A stretch of 64,000 nt of DNA from Rhytidiadelphus loreus (lineage: Eukaryota > Streptophyta > Bryopsida > Hypnales > Hylocomiaceae), in NCBI GenBank assembly GCA_947034895.1, contig OX344761.1, positions 38,948,863-39,012,862 of the forward strand, given 5' to 3'. The position numbers were made by a program, and so were the translations under genes. Shown piece by piece: positions 25,158 through 37,489 of the stretch. Below the pieces are notes generated by a model. The model did not search any database. It saw nothing but the letters and a program-made list of their open reading frames with translations, and was not told where the DNA came from. Position 1 is the first letter of the stretch. The number at the start of each line of letters is the position of its first letter.

Positions 25158-25578
25158 ACTCGCTTCTTCATCGAACGACTTCATCTTACAATGAAATAGA
25201 GATTGATTCCTCTAAAAGTGGGTTTGTTTGATTAACAAGTCTTGTTAGCAGGGTGCTAGCTATACCTTGTGTATTGGCTCTTGTTCTTTGAATTTTCTTT
25301 ATGAAAATCTTAAAAAATTATTGTTGGGGACTTGCTCCTATGGTTTTGTTGTACCCTTTCCTTTTTATCAATGGAAATCGTCCATGTGTTTTAAGGAAAA
25401 AAAACAAAAAACAAAAACAAAACACTACTCCAGTTACCCTTGTATCATGCTTTCACATGCAAGAGAGCAGGTCACTAATAACTAAGCTATTCACCCACAA
25501 GTATTTCTTCAACAAACATTTTAACCACCCCAAGCCAATTGATTATCCAAGGCTCCTGGTCCCATTTGTATTAAGGTG
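25158..25578. other. Intergenic spacer
   Basis: No supportable gene. The frames at 25267-25600 are A-rich and lack any recognisable product. Confidence 0.45.
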
Positions 25579-25764
25579 CGCTAGAAGAAAACCATGTTAA
25601 AATCCTTGAAAACACGTCACTTTGTTTTTGTTAAGTTCCCATTTCAAAACGCAGTGAAAATGCAGAAAAACGCTTTTTTTGCATTTTTTTGCGTTTTGAA
25701 ATGGGAACTTAACAAAAACAAGGTGATGTGTTTTCAAGGATTTTAACACGGTTTTCTTCTAGTG
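25579..25764. mobile_element. Foldback MITE with CACTA-type ends
   Basis: The element is one long palindrome. Arms of about 85 bp at 25579-25663 and 25680-25764 are nearly identical inverted copies with only a handful of differences and a loop of about 16 bp. The right end reads CACTAGAAGAAAACC on its own strand and the left CGCTAGAAGAAAACC. A GTG triplet flanks both sides (25576-25578 and 25765-25767), which fits the 3-bp target duplication of CACTA (En/Spm) transposons. The low arm divergence suggests a recent insertion. Confidence 0.85.
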
Positions 25765-25767
25765 GTG

Positions 25768-26513
25768 GGTACACCCAAAACCGCCACTTTTTTCTAATGA
25801 GCCTATCTACTATTATTAGACAAGTCAGATTTTCACAAGTTCTTGTTGGCAAGTGAAGGGAGGTTCCAACGCTCCAAAGAACATGGCATTTGGATACTGT
25901 ATGCAAAAGTTATTAAGGAACAAAGTTTGATTCTAAAAGCGTTTCTTCCACATAGGTACAAAACTGATTTTGGAGATGTACACATAGTGAAGATGGCACT
26001 TTAAGGTTAGTGGCACATTTGGATGTACCTAGCTTAGTATTTCATTCCAATCTTGTTGCTATCAACAAAGGGGTCATGGTCAAATTCATGGGCATGACTG
26101 CTGAAGCTACCAATTCTCTCATGTACAGTAGAGATACACATCCGTCTGAAGAAACTCTCTAGTCCAACAAAAATATTCAGAAACTTCTAGCTCATCATAA
26201 GAAAAGGCAGAAGCACTGCTAATCACTTTGTGGGACTTTGTGGGACAGATGCTCATAAAGCAACTTTTTAAGAGTTGATTGCATTTGGGGGAAGCTAAAC
26301 TCCTTCAAATCATTTTCAGTAAATTTTCTTGAGAAGAAAAATGGAATTGGCATCAAATCCAAGTTGTTTCATATTTTTTGAACCTTTGTGGAATTAGTTA
26401 CGAATTTTTGAAGTTGAAATGCAATGATCACTAAAAGTGACCACCTCCTGAAATGTACACTATTGGTACATTGAAAAAAGCAAAATGTACCTCCATTAAA
26501 TGATTTTCAATTG
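25768..26513. other. Spacer with possible gene fragments
   Basis: The stretch at about 25900-26280 is of more coding-like composition on the plus strand but is broken by stops. I cannot assign it. No intact gene is present. Confidence 0.35.
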
Positions 26514-26760
26514 CATTAGAGGGCCATTTCAAGCCATTTCCCCATGTTGGGAACCAGCCATTGTTGGCTAGATTAAAAAATAATAATAAAATTATTTAAA
26601 TGAAAAATAAAACATATTCAAAAAACATGTTCAAAAAAATGTCTTTTTAACAATATCTATGTGGCAGTCGCTTTGCCACATTAGACTACTATTGTCACAA
26701 TGTGGCTAATTTGGAGTCTCTGATTAAGCCAAATCAACTTAAGGAGGTTAAAAACATAGC
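26514..26760 (+). mobile_element. CATTAG-family MITE, copy 4 (right end unclear)
   Basis: It begins CATTAGAGGGCCATTTCAAG, followed by TTGGGAACCAGCC, an A/T-only tract, and the hairpin TATGTGGCAGTCGCTTTGCCACATTA at about 26658-26685. I could not find a matching inverted right terminus, so the end coordinate is approximate. Confidence 0.5.
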
Positions 26761-27607
26761 AAAAACCTTAAGCTAATTTGGAGTCTCTGATTGCAAATAT
26801 GAATTCAAAATTTACAATTTTTTTCATGTGTAAAAAATAAAAAAATTCAGTGTTTTCCCACGAGGTAAAATTCCTACATTTTCACCTTGCTCATACTACT
26901 TCATGGTAGGGTTTAGCATCCTGCCAAAGATAGAGGAAAGAAAAATCTTGTTGCAATAAAAACAAGAACAGTGGTTTCTCTACAATTTCTTTTGACATTG
27001 TTGAGATCAAATACCATAATGGCATCATACCCTCACCTTTACTTGCTGAGCTTGTACAACAATTAATGTGCTAATTGATTGCAGCTCACGATTCTTTACC
27101 ACAGTCATGGGAATTGTGTCTACATTAAATAGTGAAATTAGGTTGCCTTACACTAATTTCTTGACATTTTACATTATACAGATATTTACTGAAATTGTAC
27201 AAGAATGTCTTAATTTTGAATTAGGTATTGTTGTAATTGGGACTCATGAACCTTCATGTGTATAAATGAAAATATTTGAAGAAGTATTTGTTGATTTTGA
27301 TGGCTTGTAAAGTAACTTTCTTGGGGTCAGGCAACCTAATTGTTAAAGCAACCTAATTTCACTATTTAGTGTAGTGAATCTACAAATACTTGTATTGCAT
27401 ACTACAGACAAGAAAAAGAGCATTGTCAACATCAAAGTTGGATGGATATCACCTAGGTCTCAACATCAAAGAATCAAAGACATAATGAAAAGAAGGGGAC
27501 ATCAAACCAATCATACCACTATCCAAAATTTTCCTAGAAGAACATCCCAACATAATAATTGTTAACACTATTTATAAAACCAATTGTCACCAATACAATC
27601 AACCTAG
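26761..27607. other. Intergenic spacer
   Basis: No supportable gene. A block of AAATTAGGTTGCCTTAC near 27130 recurs in inverse as GCAACCTAATTTCAC near 27350, so part of this stretch may be another loose inverted-repeat element. Confidence 0.4.
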
Positions 27608-27765
27608 CACTAGAAGAACCCTGTGTTTTTTAAATGACACATTTTTTGTGATGTCCACCTGTTTTTATGTCAACAATGACATCAAACATAACATCAAAGG
27701 TTAGATATAAAAATAAGTGGATGTCACAAAAAATGTGTCATGAAAAACATGGGGGCCTTCTAGTG
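27608..27765. mobile_element. Second foldback MITE with CACTA-type ends
   Basis: It starts CACTAGAAGAACCC and ends with the inverse of CACTAGAAGGCCCCC. The arms of about 60 bp share the ATGACACATTTTTTGTGA word in inverse orientation. It is 158 bp in total. The flanking triplets are TAG and TGG, so the 3-bp duplication is imperfect and the insertion is older than the one at 25.6 kb. The terminal CACTAGAAG is common to both. Confidence 0.75.
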
Positions 27766-29159
27766 TGGTGGACACTTAATTAGAGATTAGAAGGTAGCAA
27801 AAGTTGTTGTACATGAAATAGTTGAAGCATTCCAAATTGACAAGTAGGGAGCTTTGCATATCAAAACCAAATGATTGAAACATCCTAATACCAAATATCT
27901 TATCAACAACAACTTCAACAACCAAAGAATATGAAATTTCATCATCACCACCATTATAAACAATAGCTTTGACTCGAATAAGATGATAAGCCATACACAA
28001 AGTTTCATGCAAATTCTATTTGGTTTCCTTGATCATCAATTGGTTCCCTATTTACAACACGGACAATCAAAAAAGAAATATGAAACCAAGGTCACTTCAA
28101 AATTAAAAGAAACGTGTTCCATTTCTTAAATAGGCACTAAATTTCTAAGCATATTCAATGACGTAGACTGGCTCTAGTATTTTGAATATTTAATTCAAAA
28201 AACACTTACCACCAAAAATAAAGATAGTAACAACTTTGAAATTTGTACTTTATTCAATAGAAAGCAAAACCTTTCTCCCTCACTAGATTGGCTTCCCAAA
28301 TTGCATCAATATCAATTCTTTGAATCTTGCAACAATACAACCACCTAGATGAGTGCCAATAAGCCACATGTACATAAGAAGATAGGAAGGATAGCAATAG
28401 AAACATTCAACATTTGAATGTTTTCTACAAACTTCATCATCTCTCGGTGAAGACATCAAAAGTCTCAACTTGACCTATATATACACTACTACAAAGTTCA
28501 AAACATTGAGAATTTGGTCAAATTCGTTAGTAGCAAGACCCATAGAAAGATGAATGAATACTTTATTTGTTTTAAGTGTTATCAAATTTTTTACAAGTCC
28601 TACGAGAACTTCAAAAAATGTTGTTCCAGTTGTTTCATAGAATGTTGTTTTTGTAAAACTTTGAAAAAAATTGTTTGGACTTTGTCCTTATCTAAAAAAA
28701 CATTGTAAAAATCATCCATTCAAAATAGGCCCATGTTGATGTGGTGGTGCTACCACATCTATTTCACTTTGCTTCAAAAGCCATTCATGTATGATTTGTG
28801 GTATGAGTTGAAAAGACAACTTATTATACACACAAGAGGTGGTAAGAGGTAACAGAAAGAATATGGGATATGTAAATAAGTTCATAGTTAAAAAAAGACT
28901 TTGAAAACTTAAACCACCGCCCTAAATTCTAAACCCACCACCCTGCGTAGGACGTGAATTAAGTTTTCCAAAATTGTTGTCCTATATGATCGTGTCTTGC
29001 GGGTTGTGGTCCTGTGTTTGTACAGGACAAGGACGTCGACGGGGTCATTCCGTCGCCGGTGCTCTGTTGGGGGCGTAGATGGACGGAGGTGGATTGGCCA
29101 GCTTGTGGTCTGACCTAGGCGCCAGGTAGGTTGGGCCCACCTTCATATGTTCGATTTAA
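27766..29159. other. Spacer, GC-rich at its right edge
   Basis: No intact gene. A GC-rich block at about 28980-29150 (ACGTCGACGGGGTCATTCCG) stands out from the A/T-rich flank and lies at the left edge of duplicated segment A. It may be the remnant of a 5' leader or a transposon fragment. Confidence 0.4.
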
Positions 29160-30477
29160 CATAGTGCCTTTTTGGTCCGCACTTTGTGTTTGATGAATTG
29201 GAAGGTTGTACTTTTGAAATTTTATTTGTTGTTCTTTTCTTAGCCTTGCTAGTATTGAATCATTTTATGCAGATGAACAATTGAGTTTGTGGGTTGGAGA
29301 ATGTCGTTTACTACAATACACCTTTGAAAGGTTATAGCCTTAGATTGGAGGAGAATATTACATTAGAGAGATTATTGCTTTAAAAGGGGATGTAGCATTA
29401 ATAACATTTGAAGATTTTTTTTAGTTGGTTGCAGTTTCATGGCACTCTTCGACTAAATACGGTTGGAAGCCACATTCACTAGAGCAACATCTAGATTTCA
29501 AATTCAATGAAAGTTGTTGTTCAATTATACTTATTTTGTACATCTTCATTGCATCTAGATCAAGACTAAAGGAATAATATTATTTTAGAGAGATTATTGG
29601 CTTACAGAAGTTTACTATACAAAAGCTCTACTTTAATAGAATTAACAATTCTTTTCTTCTAAGGTATCATTGCTTCTTCAATTGCAATGTCGCTCACTTA
29701 TAGAATTGTTTTACACATTTAGCTCACCACCGAGTCATTTATTGAAATTGCAATTATACATAGCATTCATTTGTTGTAGCGTTTTTGTTAAGCTTTGGAA
29801 TATACTCAGGTTGGCATACTTCAAGTGAAAGGAAATTCTGACTTGGTAGTCTTTAGCAATGTACATACTTGGTACAATCAATATTGTCATCACACACTTC
29901 TTGTGCTATATCCTATTATAACAATGAAAATTCACTTTTGAAGGTTGGCATTTAGCACCCAAAATTGTGACCCTACAAGAGTATTTCTTTAAGTTTATTC
30001 ATTGTTTAGCAATGGTTGTACCAATGAATTTTTCTAGAAATCATGGATCACTTTTGTATATTTGATTACATTTAGTAGGAATATATCAGTTTTAGTTATT
30101 CCAAAGATTGCAATCTCTAGATCACATAATGGAATTTTTGTAATTGGTGATCTATTCAGCCTCATATTGAAGTTGAGGTTATAAATACTTAGGAATTGAA
30201 ACACATGGGGTCTATACAAGGTTGACCAATTTTCTTTGGTCAGCTAGGGCTGGCTAGTACAACCACTTCTAAGTGCATTGTGACACTTTTGGCACAATGC
30301 ATTCAAAATTTTAATTAATTAATTAAAAAAAATTTACCCCCCCCGACCCTTGACTTAAGAAAAATTATTAATTAAAATTAATTTCTTAATTCTCCATCCC
30401 CCCTCCCCCGTACTTGTAATTTTTTGAACAAGGTTAATTTGACAAACAATATGGGACAATAAAAATCCCACCCATAT

Positions 30478-30620
30478 TGTATCCGCCCCGTACTATATCC
30501 GCCCTCGTATTGTACCGTATTTCAATATCAAGTATTTGTATCCATATTTTGATATTATATCCGTATTTTGGTACTATATCCATAATCATATTTTGTATCC
30601 GTATCCGTATCTGTATTTGG
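30478..30620 (+). repeat. Degenerate TATCCGTATT tandem repeat
   Basis: About eight imperfect copies of a short unit built on TATCCGTATTTTG(G)TA follow one another, mixed with CCGCCC and ATATCC variants. I found no counterpart of this array in segment B. Confidence 0.6.
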
Positions 30621-32112
30621 ATGGATGGCTTAGATTAAATCTCAAAGATCAATGGCTTGAGAAATTTTGAAAAATCGATGGCATTTTGGAGGGGGAAGCA
30701 TTTAAAAAAAAATCAACGGCCTTTAAATTTAGACACATAGCAAAATCTTCATTCATTATTCCACAATTTGAAGGGATATTTTTGGACTACTATTGCAATT
30801 GTGTAAGGGGTTCTAAGAAAATCCAAATAATCACATCCAAATTCAAATGGAGGAAAATAGCCTCCCCTCTAGGATCAACAATGGAAAGCTATGTATTTTT
30901 GTTTTGACCATAAATAATGTGCCTTTTTTTATTAAAAAATGAGTTGACCGAAATACATGTGAAAGAATATTTAATTTTTTGTTATAAAAATTTAATGTTA
31001 TATTATGCAATTTAGTTTCTCATACATTTTAGGGTTCGAATGGTGTACAAATTTGCAAAGGAAGTTGCTTGATATTAACAAATAATAGTACAAACAATGA
31101 ATTTAAAGAGCTCAAGTTTGTTTCTATATCTAACTATTGAAATCTAGGTCAATGTATCAATCCTCACACAATTGAATATGATTGTTGGTAATATATCGTA
31201 TTACATAAACACCTTAAAAAAACAAGAATCCTATTTACATCATAAAATGGCTTATGACAGTACAAATGGCAATGAAGTGAAAGAGCTTAGGTTTGTTTCT
31301 ATTTTGAACTACTAAAATTTAGGTTTATATATGTATTGATCCTCAAATAAATGAATATGATCTTTAGTAGAATATCATATTGCAAAAACACCTTAAAAAC
31401 AACAAGAATTTGATTTACAATATAAAATCATGCAACAAATCAACAACTTTATAGTACTTATAATCTAGATAGATAAAATATACAAATGAATGATGTATTA
31501 TGTGAATGCATCATGTCCAAAGGACTATAAACCATCAACAACTCAAATTTGCAAGATCCAAAGAAGCAAGAGTACCAAAAATTCTCCCCTATGTAGACAA
31601 AGATTACTTTAAAAAAATAATAAATAAATAAATAAATAATTATTATATATATATCAAGAACGTCTTCAAAACTTTCAAAAAAATTTGGATCAAATCCAAG
31701 TGAAATTTGCCTTCATGAGGCCAAAACACTCTATATGATGATGTAAACATTCGTTCCATAGAGGGTATGTTAGAACTAGAAAAGTTTTGTGGAAGTAGAA
31801 ATCCCATTTATTGTTACTATAAGCTAGAAATTCCTTAAATATTGTAAATCTGGTATTTGAGAAGCGCAATGTCTCATAACCAAGTTACCTAAAACACTTT
31901 CAACTAAATATTACCAATATTGTGGTATGCAAATACAATTGTCAAAGGTCCTCAATCACCAAGTGCTCAATATAGGAGTGCATTATTGTTTTTCAAGTGG
32001 TATTTGATCAAATCTCCTCTACAACACTAAGACCATGCCAATCTTTGTTATGTTAGTAATTATAAAGTAGAAAAAGTGATTTCTACTATGTTATAATTCA
32101 AGGTTTATTTAT

Positions 32113-32432
32113 TTATTTGTTTTTTGAACAAATGGAGAGAACCATTGCATTAAAAAAAACGGAACACAAAATAGCCAAGCCACAAAGGCTAGACAAATGA
32201 AGAGATAAAAGAAAAAGAAAACCAGAGAAAACCAAGCTAAGTAAAAGCACAAGAAGAGGGACCCTTCTTGTTCCAAGATATACTAGTACCAATCCTACTA
32301 GCAGGGACAGGGGATTTAAGCCAAATAAGATCAAACTTGGTCGAAATGTTAGCTACATCTAGTGGCCGTTCAGGAACCCCAAGTTGAGTCTTGAGTTGGG
32401 CCGCTCGGCTAGAGCTTATTTTCATAATGAGT
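32113..32432 (-). mobile_element. Segment-A-specific insertion, possible decayed retroelement 3' fragment
   Basis: Segment B passes from its 51770 region straight into the sequence matching 32440, so about 320 bp here is extra. On the minus strand it ends in a T/A-rich tail near CCGTTTTTTTTAATGCAATGG, reminiscent of plant non-LTR retroelement 3' ends. No reverse transcriptase motif is left. Confidence 0.4.
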
Positions 32433-34212
32433 TTTTAAGAAAAAACTTTGCAAATAGATTTTTTTTAATATCTCTCCATTGCAGTACGATTTTCAAAGGT
32501 TATACACAACAACATGAAATCCTAGTCAACTAAGATTATCTTCTCATATTAATTAATATTATAACCTCCTTTTTCTATGAACTATAAAGTTGAAGAAATC
32601 TTTGTAAAAAAACCATGGGAAAGTAGAGGTGATCCAATCCTCAAAGACAATTAAGACAATTGAAAGTGTATAAGGTATATACACCCACAATCAACACTAC
32701 CTAAAATTCATTGATGCAACACCTACATTTGGACCAAAAAACATGAATTTTTTTCTTGATATTGATATACTAGACAAGATGTATACAACCAAAACATGAA
32801 AGTGTATGAGAGCCTATTGTTGATTTTGAATACACCTATAAACCATAGTCTGAACATTCATAACTTATTCATAATTATGGTGTCCAAATAATACATGCTA
32901 AAGTGCATTGGAATCTTCCTTTTGTTGCTAATAAAATCTAGTTTATATAATGTATGTTTAGTAATTATACGTATGAGAAATTGTAATTAGAGAGGATTAT
33001 AGTTGCCTACACTGCAATGTTTAAAAATTTGTATAATTCCTATAATGTGACATCTTGTACTTTAACATTATTTATTGGAAGACACGATAGTCATTGGATT
33101 ACATAGTGTACATGCATACATTGATTGAATATGATGCAAAGCATGAAACATAAGCATATGCTAGAAGTCTATAACCCGTTCCTACCCTTGATTTCTTTGG
33201 TGATGAACTGTTTAGCTTCAATGGATTTAAAACCATTGAAAACATATTGGCTCTGGAGATACTCACTCCTCACATTTGAACATGCTCTTGAAACAAGAGT
33301 CACCGTTTCCGAAGAAATTGATATCATGTGCACGAGTTGATTAGCTGGACAATTCATAGGTCAACTCCTTCCTCACGCATTACCAATTTGTGTTATCAAT
33401 GTTTTTTGAAAATCCAATTTTCTTCTGAAAGCATGTATATGGTTAGAAAGCACAAACTTCAACACCCTCATTGTGGTGAGAAAAATTGAAGCGTACATGA
33501 TGCAAGATCTGCCTGAGGACTACTAGCGATTCAACAAGAGCTTGAACAAGGATATTTTGGAAACCCACTTCAATTTTGTCAAGGAACTCAAATGCCTCAC
33601 ATTGGAAAGCAACACCAAACCATAGGTTCGATTAGGGCTTTCTTAATCCTACCTTTGTGCTTCCATACATTGTTGTAATTTGAGGTAAATCAACAAGATC
33701 TACTAATGGACAAAAACTATTAAGTGCTATGCATCTACTATTAAATTGACAATGCAGAGCCTATATAAATCAAATAGGTGCATAGTGCACAATCATGCCC
33801 CAAGTTATTGTTGGAGCTTTGTATTTTGAGGTCTCTAGCTAGCTTTATGGAAACTCCTAGTAGCAACTTCGTGAGTTTCCACAATCACTTGCATTGATGA
33901 GTGCTTCTTGTAAGGGAAAATAATTGAAATTGACAAGATGCAAGAATCCATTAGAATACACTTGTATAGTTTGGATCCAATGACCTTAGCCTTCTACAAA
34001 TGCATGTGCAACATGCGATCAATTTAGGACCCTCAGCCACCCCGCTTATACGCGACCAAGGGTGTGAGAAAGGGAGGAGTGCGCAACAAACTCTGCTGGA
34101 CAATGCAAGTTAGTAGTTACAAAGTTATATTTAATTCAATCTTCTTGTCCTTAATACCGGTGAATCAAGTACTAGGCAAAAATCTTTTTGTACTTGGGTC
34201 TCTTTGTCAAGA

Positions 34213-34534
34213 CATTAGATGGGTTTCCAGCATTGTGGAGGACCGCGAGTTATCAGGCCTTGGGAACTGCTGCGAACTGCTACGAACTGCCTACGAAATA
34301 CTGCAAACTGCCTGTTGATGTGGTCGAGCGATTGTCACATCGGCAAATTTTAATTTCTTTTTTCAGAAAAAAAATGAATTTTTTTTTCTCATTTCAAGAA
34401 TGTAAATTTTTATTTTATTTTTTATTTTTTCAAAAAAATTCTATCGGGAACGGCTGTTCCCCGAAACTGCCGGGGATCAGGGTCGGGAACAAGCCCGAAA
34501 CGGCCCTCCCCACCCCCCCGGAAAACATCTAATG
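34213..34534 (-). mobile_element. CATTAG-family MITE, copy 5
   Basis: It begins CATTAGATGGGTTTCC and ends with the inverse of CATTAGATGTTTTCC. It contains the family hairpin at about 34318-34345 (GATGTGGTC with GTCACATC) and a GC-rich block with CGGGAACAAGCCCGAAACGGCCC. Segment B lacks it at the equivalent point (about 56050-56058), so it inserted after the duplication or was lost there. Confidence 0.75.
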
Positions 34535-35434
34535 TTTTTTTCTATGGATTCTCAACTAAATTGCAAACCAAGTTATTAACTTGCAAAAGTTGTGAGACAT
34601 AATCATATCTTTACTAGAAAAAACTTGGAACTGTGGTAATTATGCTTTTATAATATTACATGAAAAAAAAATTCTAAAAATTTCAAGATAAGTATCTTAC
34701 AATCAACGAGTTTTTTGTTTTTGAATTTTGACACAAGATACTCCAAAGTGTTAGCTTTGTAATGTTATGATTGGATTGAAAACAATAATCAAAATGATTA
34801 TTGTTGTAGTTCACCAAATTGAGACCAAAAGCTCATTTCACCTCATAATTGTAAATCATTTGGACAAATTGCGCATAATGGGCATGAATAAGTGCACTAG
34901 AGAGCTATGAATAGAAAACTTATTCTTTAAAAAGTACTAATATTATGCTTTATAATGCTTTGTCTAAAAAGTGCAGAATCCACAACTAGATTCCTAGTCT
35001 TCTCGCTAGTCTTTTAGGGAATAATTATAGAAACCATGCTACAAATCTTATTCAAATGCTTGTAAGTACTTTTAACCCTGCCTAAATGCACAGTCAACCA
35101 TTTGTTGATTGTAGCTTAACTTCAAACAGAATTCTTCAAGTGGAAAAAAATGTTTTTTTCAAATTTTTATTTATTTTTCTATGTAAATTAGTTCAATTTG
35201 CCTTTCCATTTTAATATTCAAATTTAAGATCTCTATAATCAAACAAAAATTATAAAGAAAATAAAACAAAGTGCTTACTATTTTCTTAGTGTTGAAGTTT
35301 TTTCCTATTTGGAAAAAAGTGTCGATGTTCTCATCATCAAATCTTATCTTCTTTTCACAAATTATAAATTTGACCAATCCTATAATTTTTTGATGCTATA
35401 GAGATTATATTTTTGGTACAATTTTTAAATTTAA

Positions 35435-36219
35435 CCCCTAACTGCCCGATTGACCATATATGGGCGATCTGATATTCAAGCTCATTTTGGTGTGGAAAAT
35501 TGTATTCTTTTCATTGTTTTAAATTTTTTTTAAGGGTATTTTTGAAGGTTACCTATTAAAAACTTTAATTTTTCACTAAAAAAGGCAATTTTTTTAATCT
35601 TTGAGGGATCCTCAATCAAATGCATATATGTACCATTAGTGAAAAGCAAAGTTTGCAAATTTCACTTGATTTTAGGTCTAAAAAATTGTACATATCCATT
35701 TGCTTTGTAAATGGTCCCAATGGAAAGAGTAAAGTGTTTTCATGATTTTCATTGTTGCAAATTTAAACATGCAAGTGTTGATTTGCAATTATTTGCAATT
35801 TCTACTTATAAAAAAAATTGCATTTCAACAATTGCAAAGTGGATTGTGTAATGAGTATGATAGCTCTTCATTTGAACTTAAGTTTTTTGGAAGTGCATTT
35901 CAGGGTAATAACACAAATTTTAGTTGTTCATGTCACCTCCAATCCTCCCAAAATCTTATATACAAATTTTCAAACATTGTGGAGAAGGACAACATATTAA
36001 AAATAGGATAATTACATTTCTCTTGTTATAATCTCACACCCCCTATGCAATTTCACACTCCAAATTGGAATACACGCTAATAAGCAAGCTCTTTAAACAT
36101 CTAAGTATACAATTAGATTTTGAAAAAAAGAAAAATTGCTTCGTTGGAGATAACTATAAGCTCATGTTTCTTTTTCATAGGAAATACACACTTTAAAAAG
36201 CTTAATTTGGCATTTAGGG
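35435..36219 (+). mobile_element. TTAA-flanked element family 2, copy b
   Basis: TTAA flanks both ends (35431-35434 and 36220-36223). The ends are CCCCTAACTGCCC and GGCATTTAGGG. It is 785 bp and collinear with 56958-58694 apart from the nested element there. At 36190-36200 it preserves the unoccupied target of that nested insertion (ACACTTTAAAAAGC). Confidence 0.75.
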
Positions 36220-36488
36220 TTAATCTTCAAAACTCATTTGAAACAATTCTATAAATGATTTTAAGATTATAACCATAGAGATACATTTGATTTCTTAATG
36301 CTTGATATTGCCTTCACTGATGCAAACTTCAATAACGTTCTTAAACTTATATTTTATTATACAATTGTTTAAAATTCTTTTATGCTTAGGGGTTAAGATA
36401 TGGTCCTTGCCTTATGCAATCTATGTATGATTTGGTTTGACATGTTGTTTTAAAAATGATAAGACGTCATGTGATGTGATACTTTTAA

Positions 36489-36615
36489 CCCCTAAAGTCC
36501 CATTGTTCTCTAATAGGAGAAAAAGGATTTTGGGTCACAATTGGTAAGATTATTTGTATTTCAATACCATCTAAGAGCTATTAACAATTTAGTTTTTCCC
36601 TTCAATAATATTATT
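36489..36615 (+). mobile_element. Internally deleted TTAA element remnant
   Basis: It starts after TTAA as CCCCTAAAGTCCC and matches the start of the longer element at 58941. It then jumps to sequence equivalent to about 59385-59435. About 400 bp present in segment B is therefore missing here. Confidence 0.5.
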
Positions 36616-37489
36616 TTTCATGAATATTGTTTTTCATGAATATTTTTTTTCATGAATATTATTTTTTACGTAAATGATATAAAATGAAAATACAAAATTT
36701 ATTGAATAATTTGGATTATTGAGTATTGTAATTCTAACACTCTAGATGTTGTCAGAGTTAGAATCTAGAAGAGAGATTTTGTATTGAGCTCTCACCTCTC
36801 TAGCCAAAACTCACTCTATTGTTCTAAGCATGTCTTCAATAGTATTTGCAATGAGCATGACTGAACACAAAAGGGAATCAAAATTCAATACAAATTGACT
36901 ATTCCAAATCCAAGGGATCTTTAGCCATATACTTGCCAAAGAAAAAATTTGTTCCATCATCTGGGTTCCCAATGTCCTAAAAAAATGAAGTCAATACTAT
37001 TTTACCATGCAAGCAAAGGTGAAATTTTTATAGAAACAAAATTACCAAAAATAATATTATAGCTAAATTAGGTACAAAATTTAAAATGCACTTCACTAGA
37101 AATTGTGAGCTTAGACAACATAGGCAATGATCACAATTGTTCTACTTTGGCTTCAAAATATGTGGGAAAAACACTTTTGATCAAAAGCATCAATTAGACC
37201 CATAAAAGGGACAAAACCAAAGGAGATAAAAATGGTATACTTTGGGCGATATACTTTTATGGCAATATACTTTGGTACAATTGCAAACTATCATAATCAC
37301 CTTAAATCTAGCCTTAAATGAGCAACCACAAAGCTACATAACAATAAGAATGTGGGCTTGTTCTAGCTAATACCAAGTTTACAATAGAAGCACAATCCAT
37401 TTCATAGGACAACACCTTTAAATTTGTAAACAAAACACAAGAAGCAAAACTTAAGATATATAATGTAAGCCAAACTAAACTCAATAGAG

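Noticed and set aside
31028..31050. GGGTTCGAAT as a tRNA B box
   Set aside because: No A box or stem partners lie upstream, and the segment B counterpart near 50880 differs at key positions.
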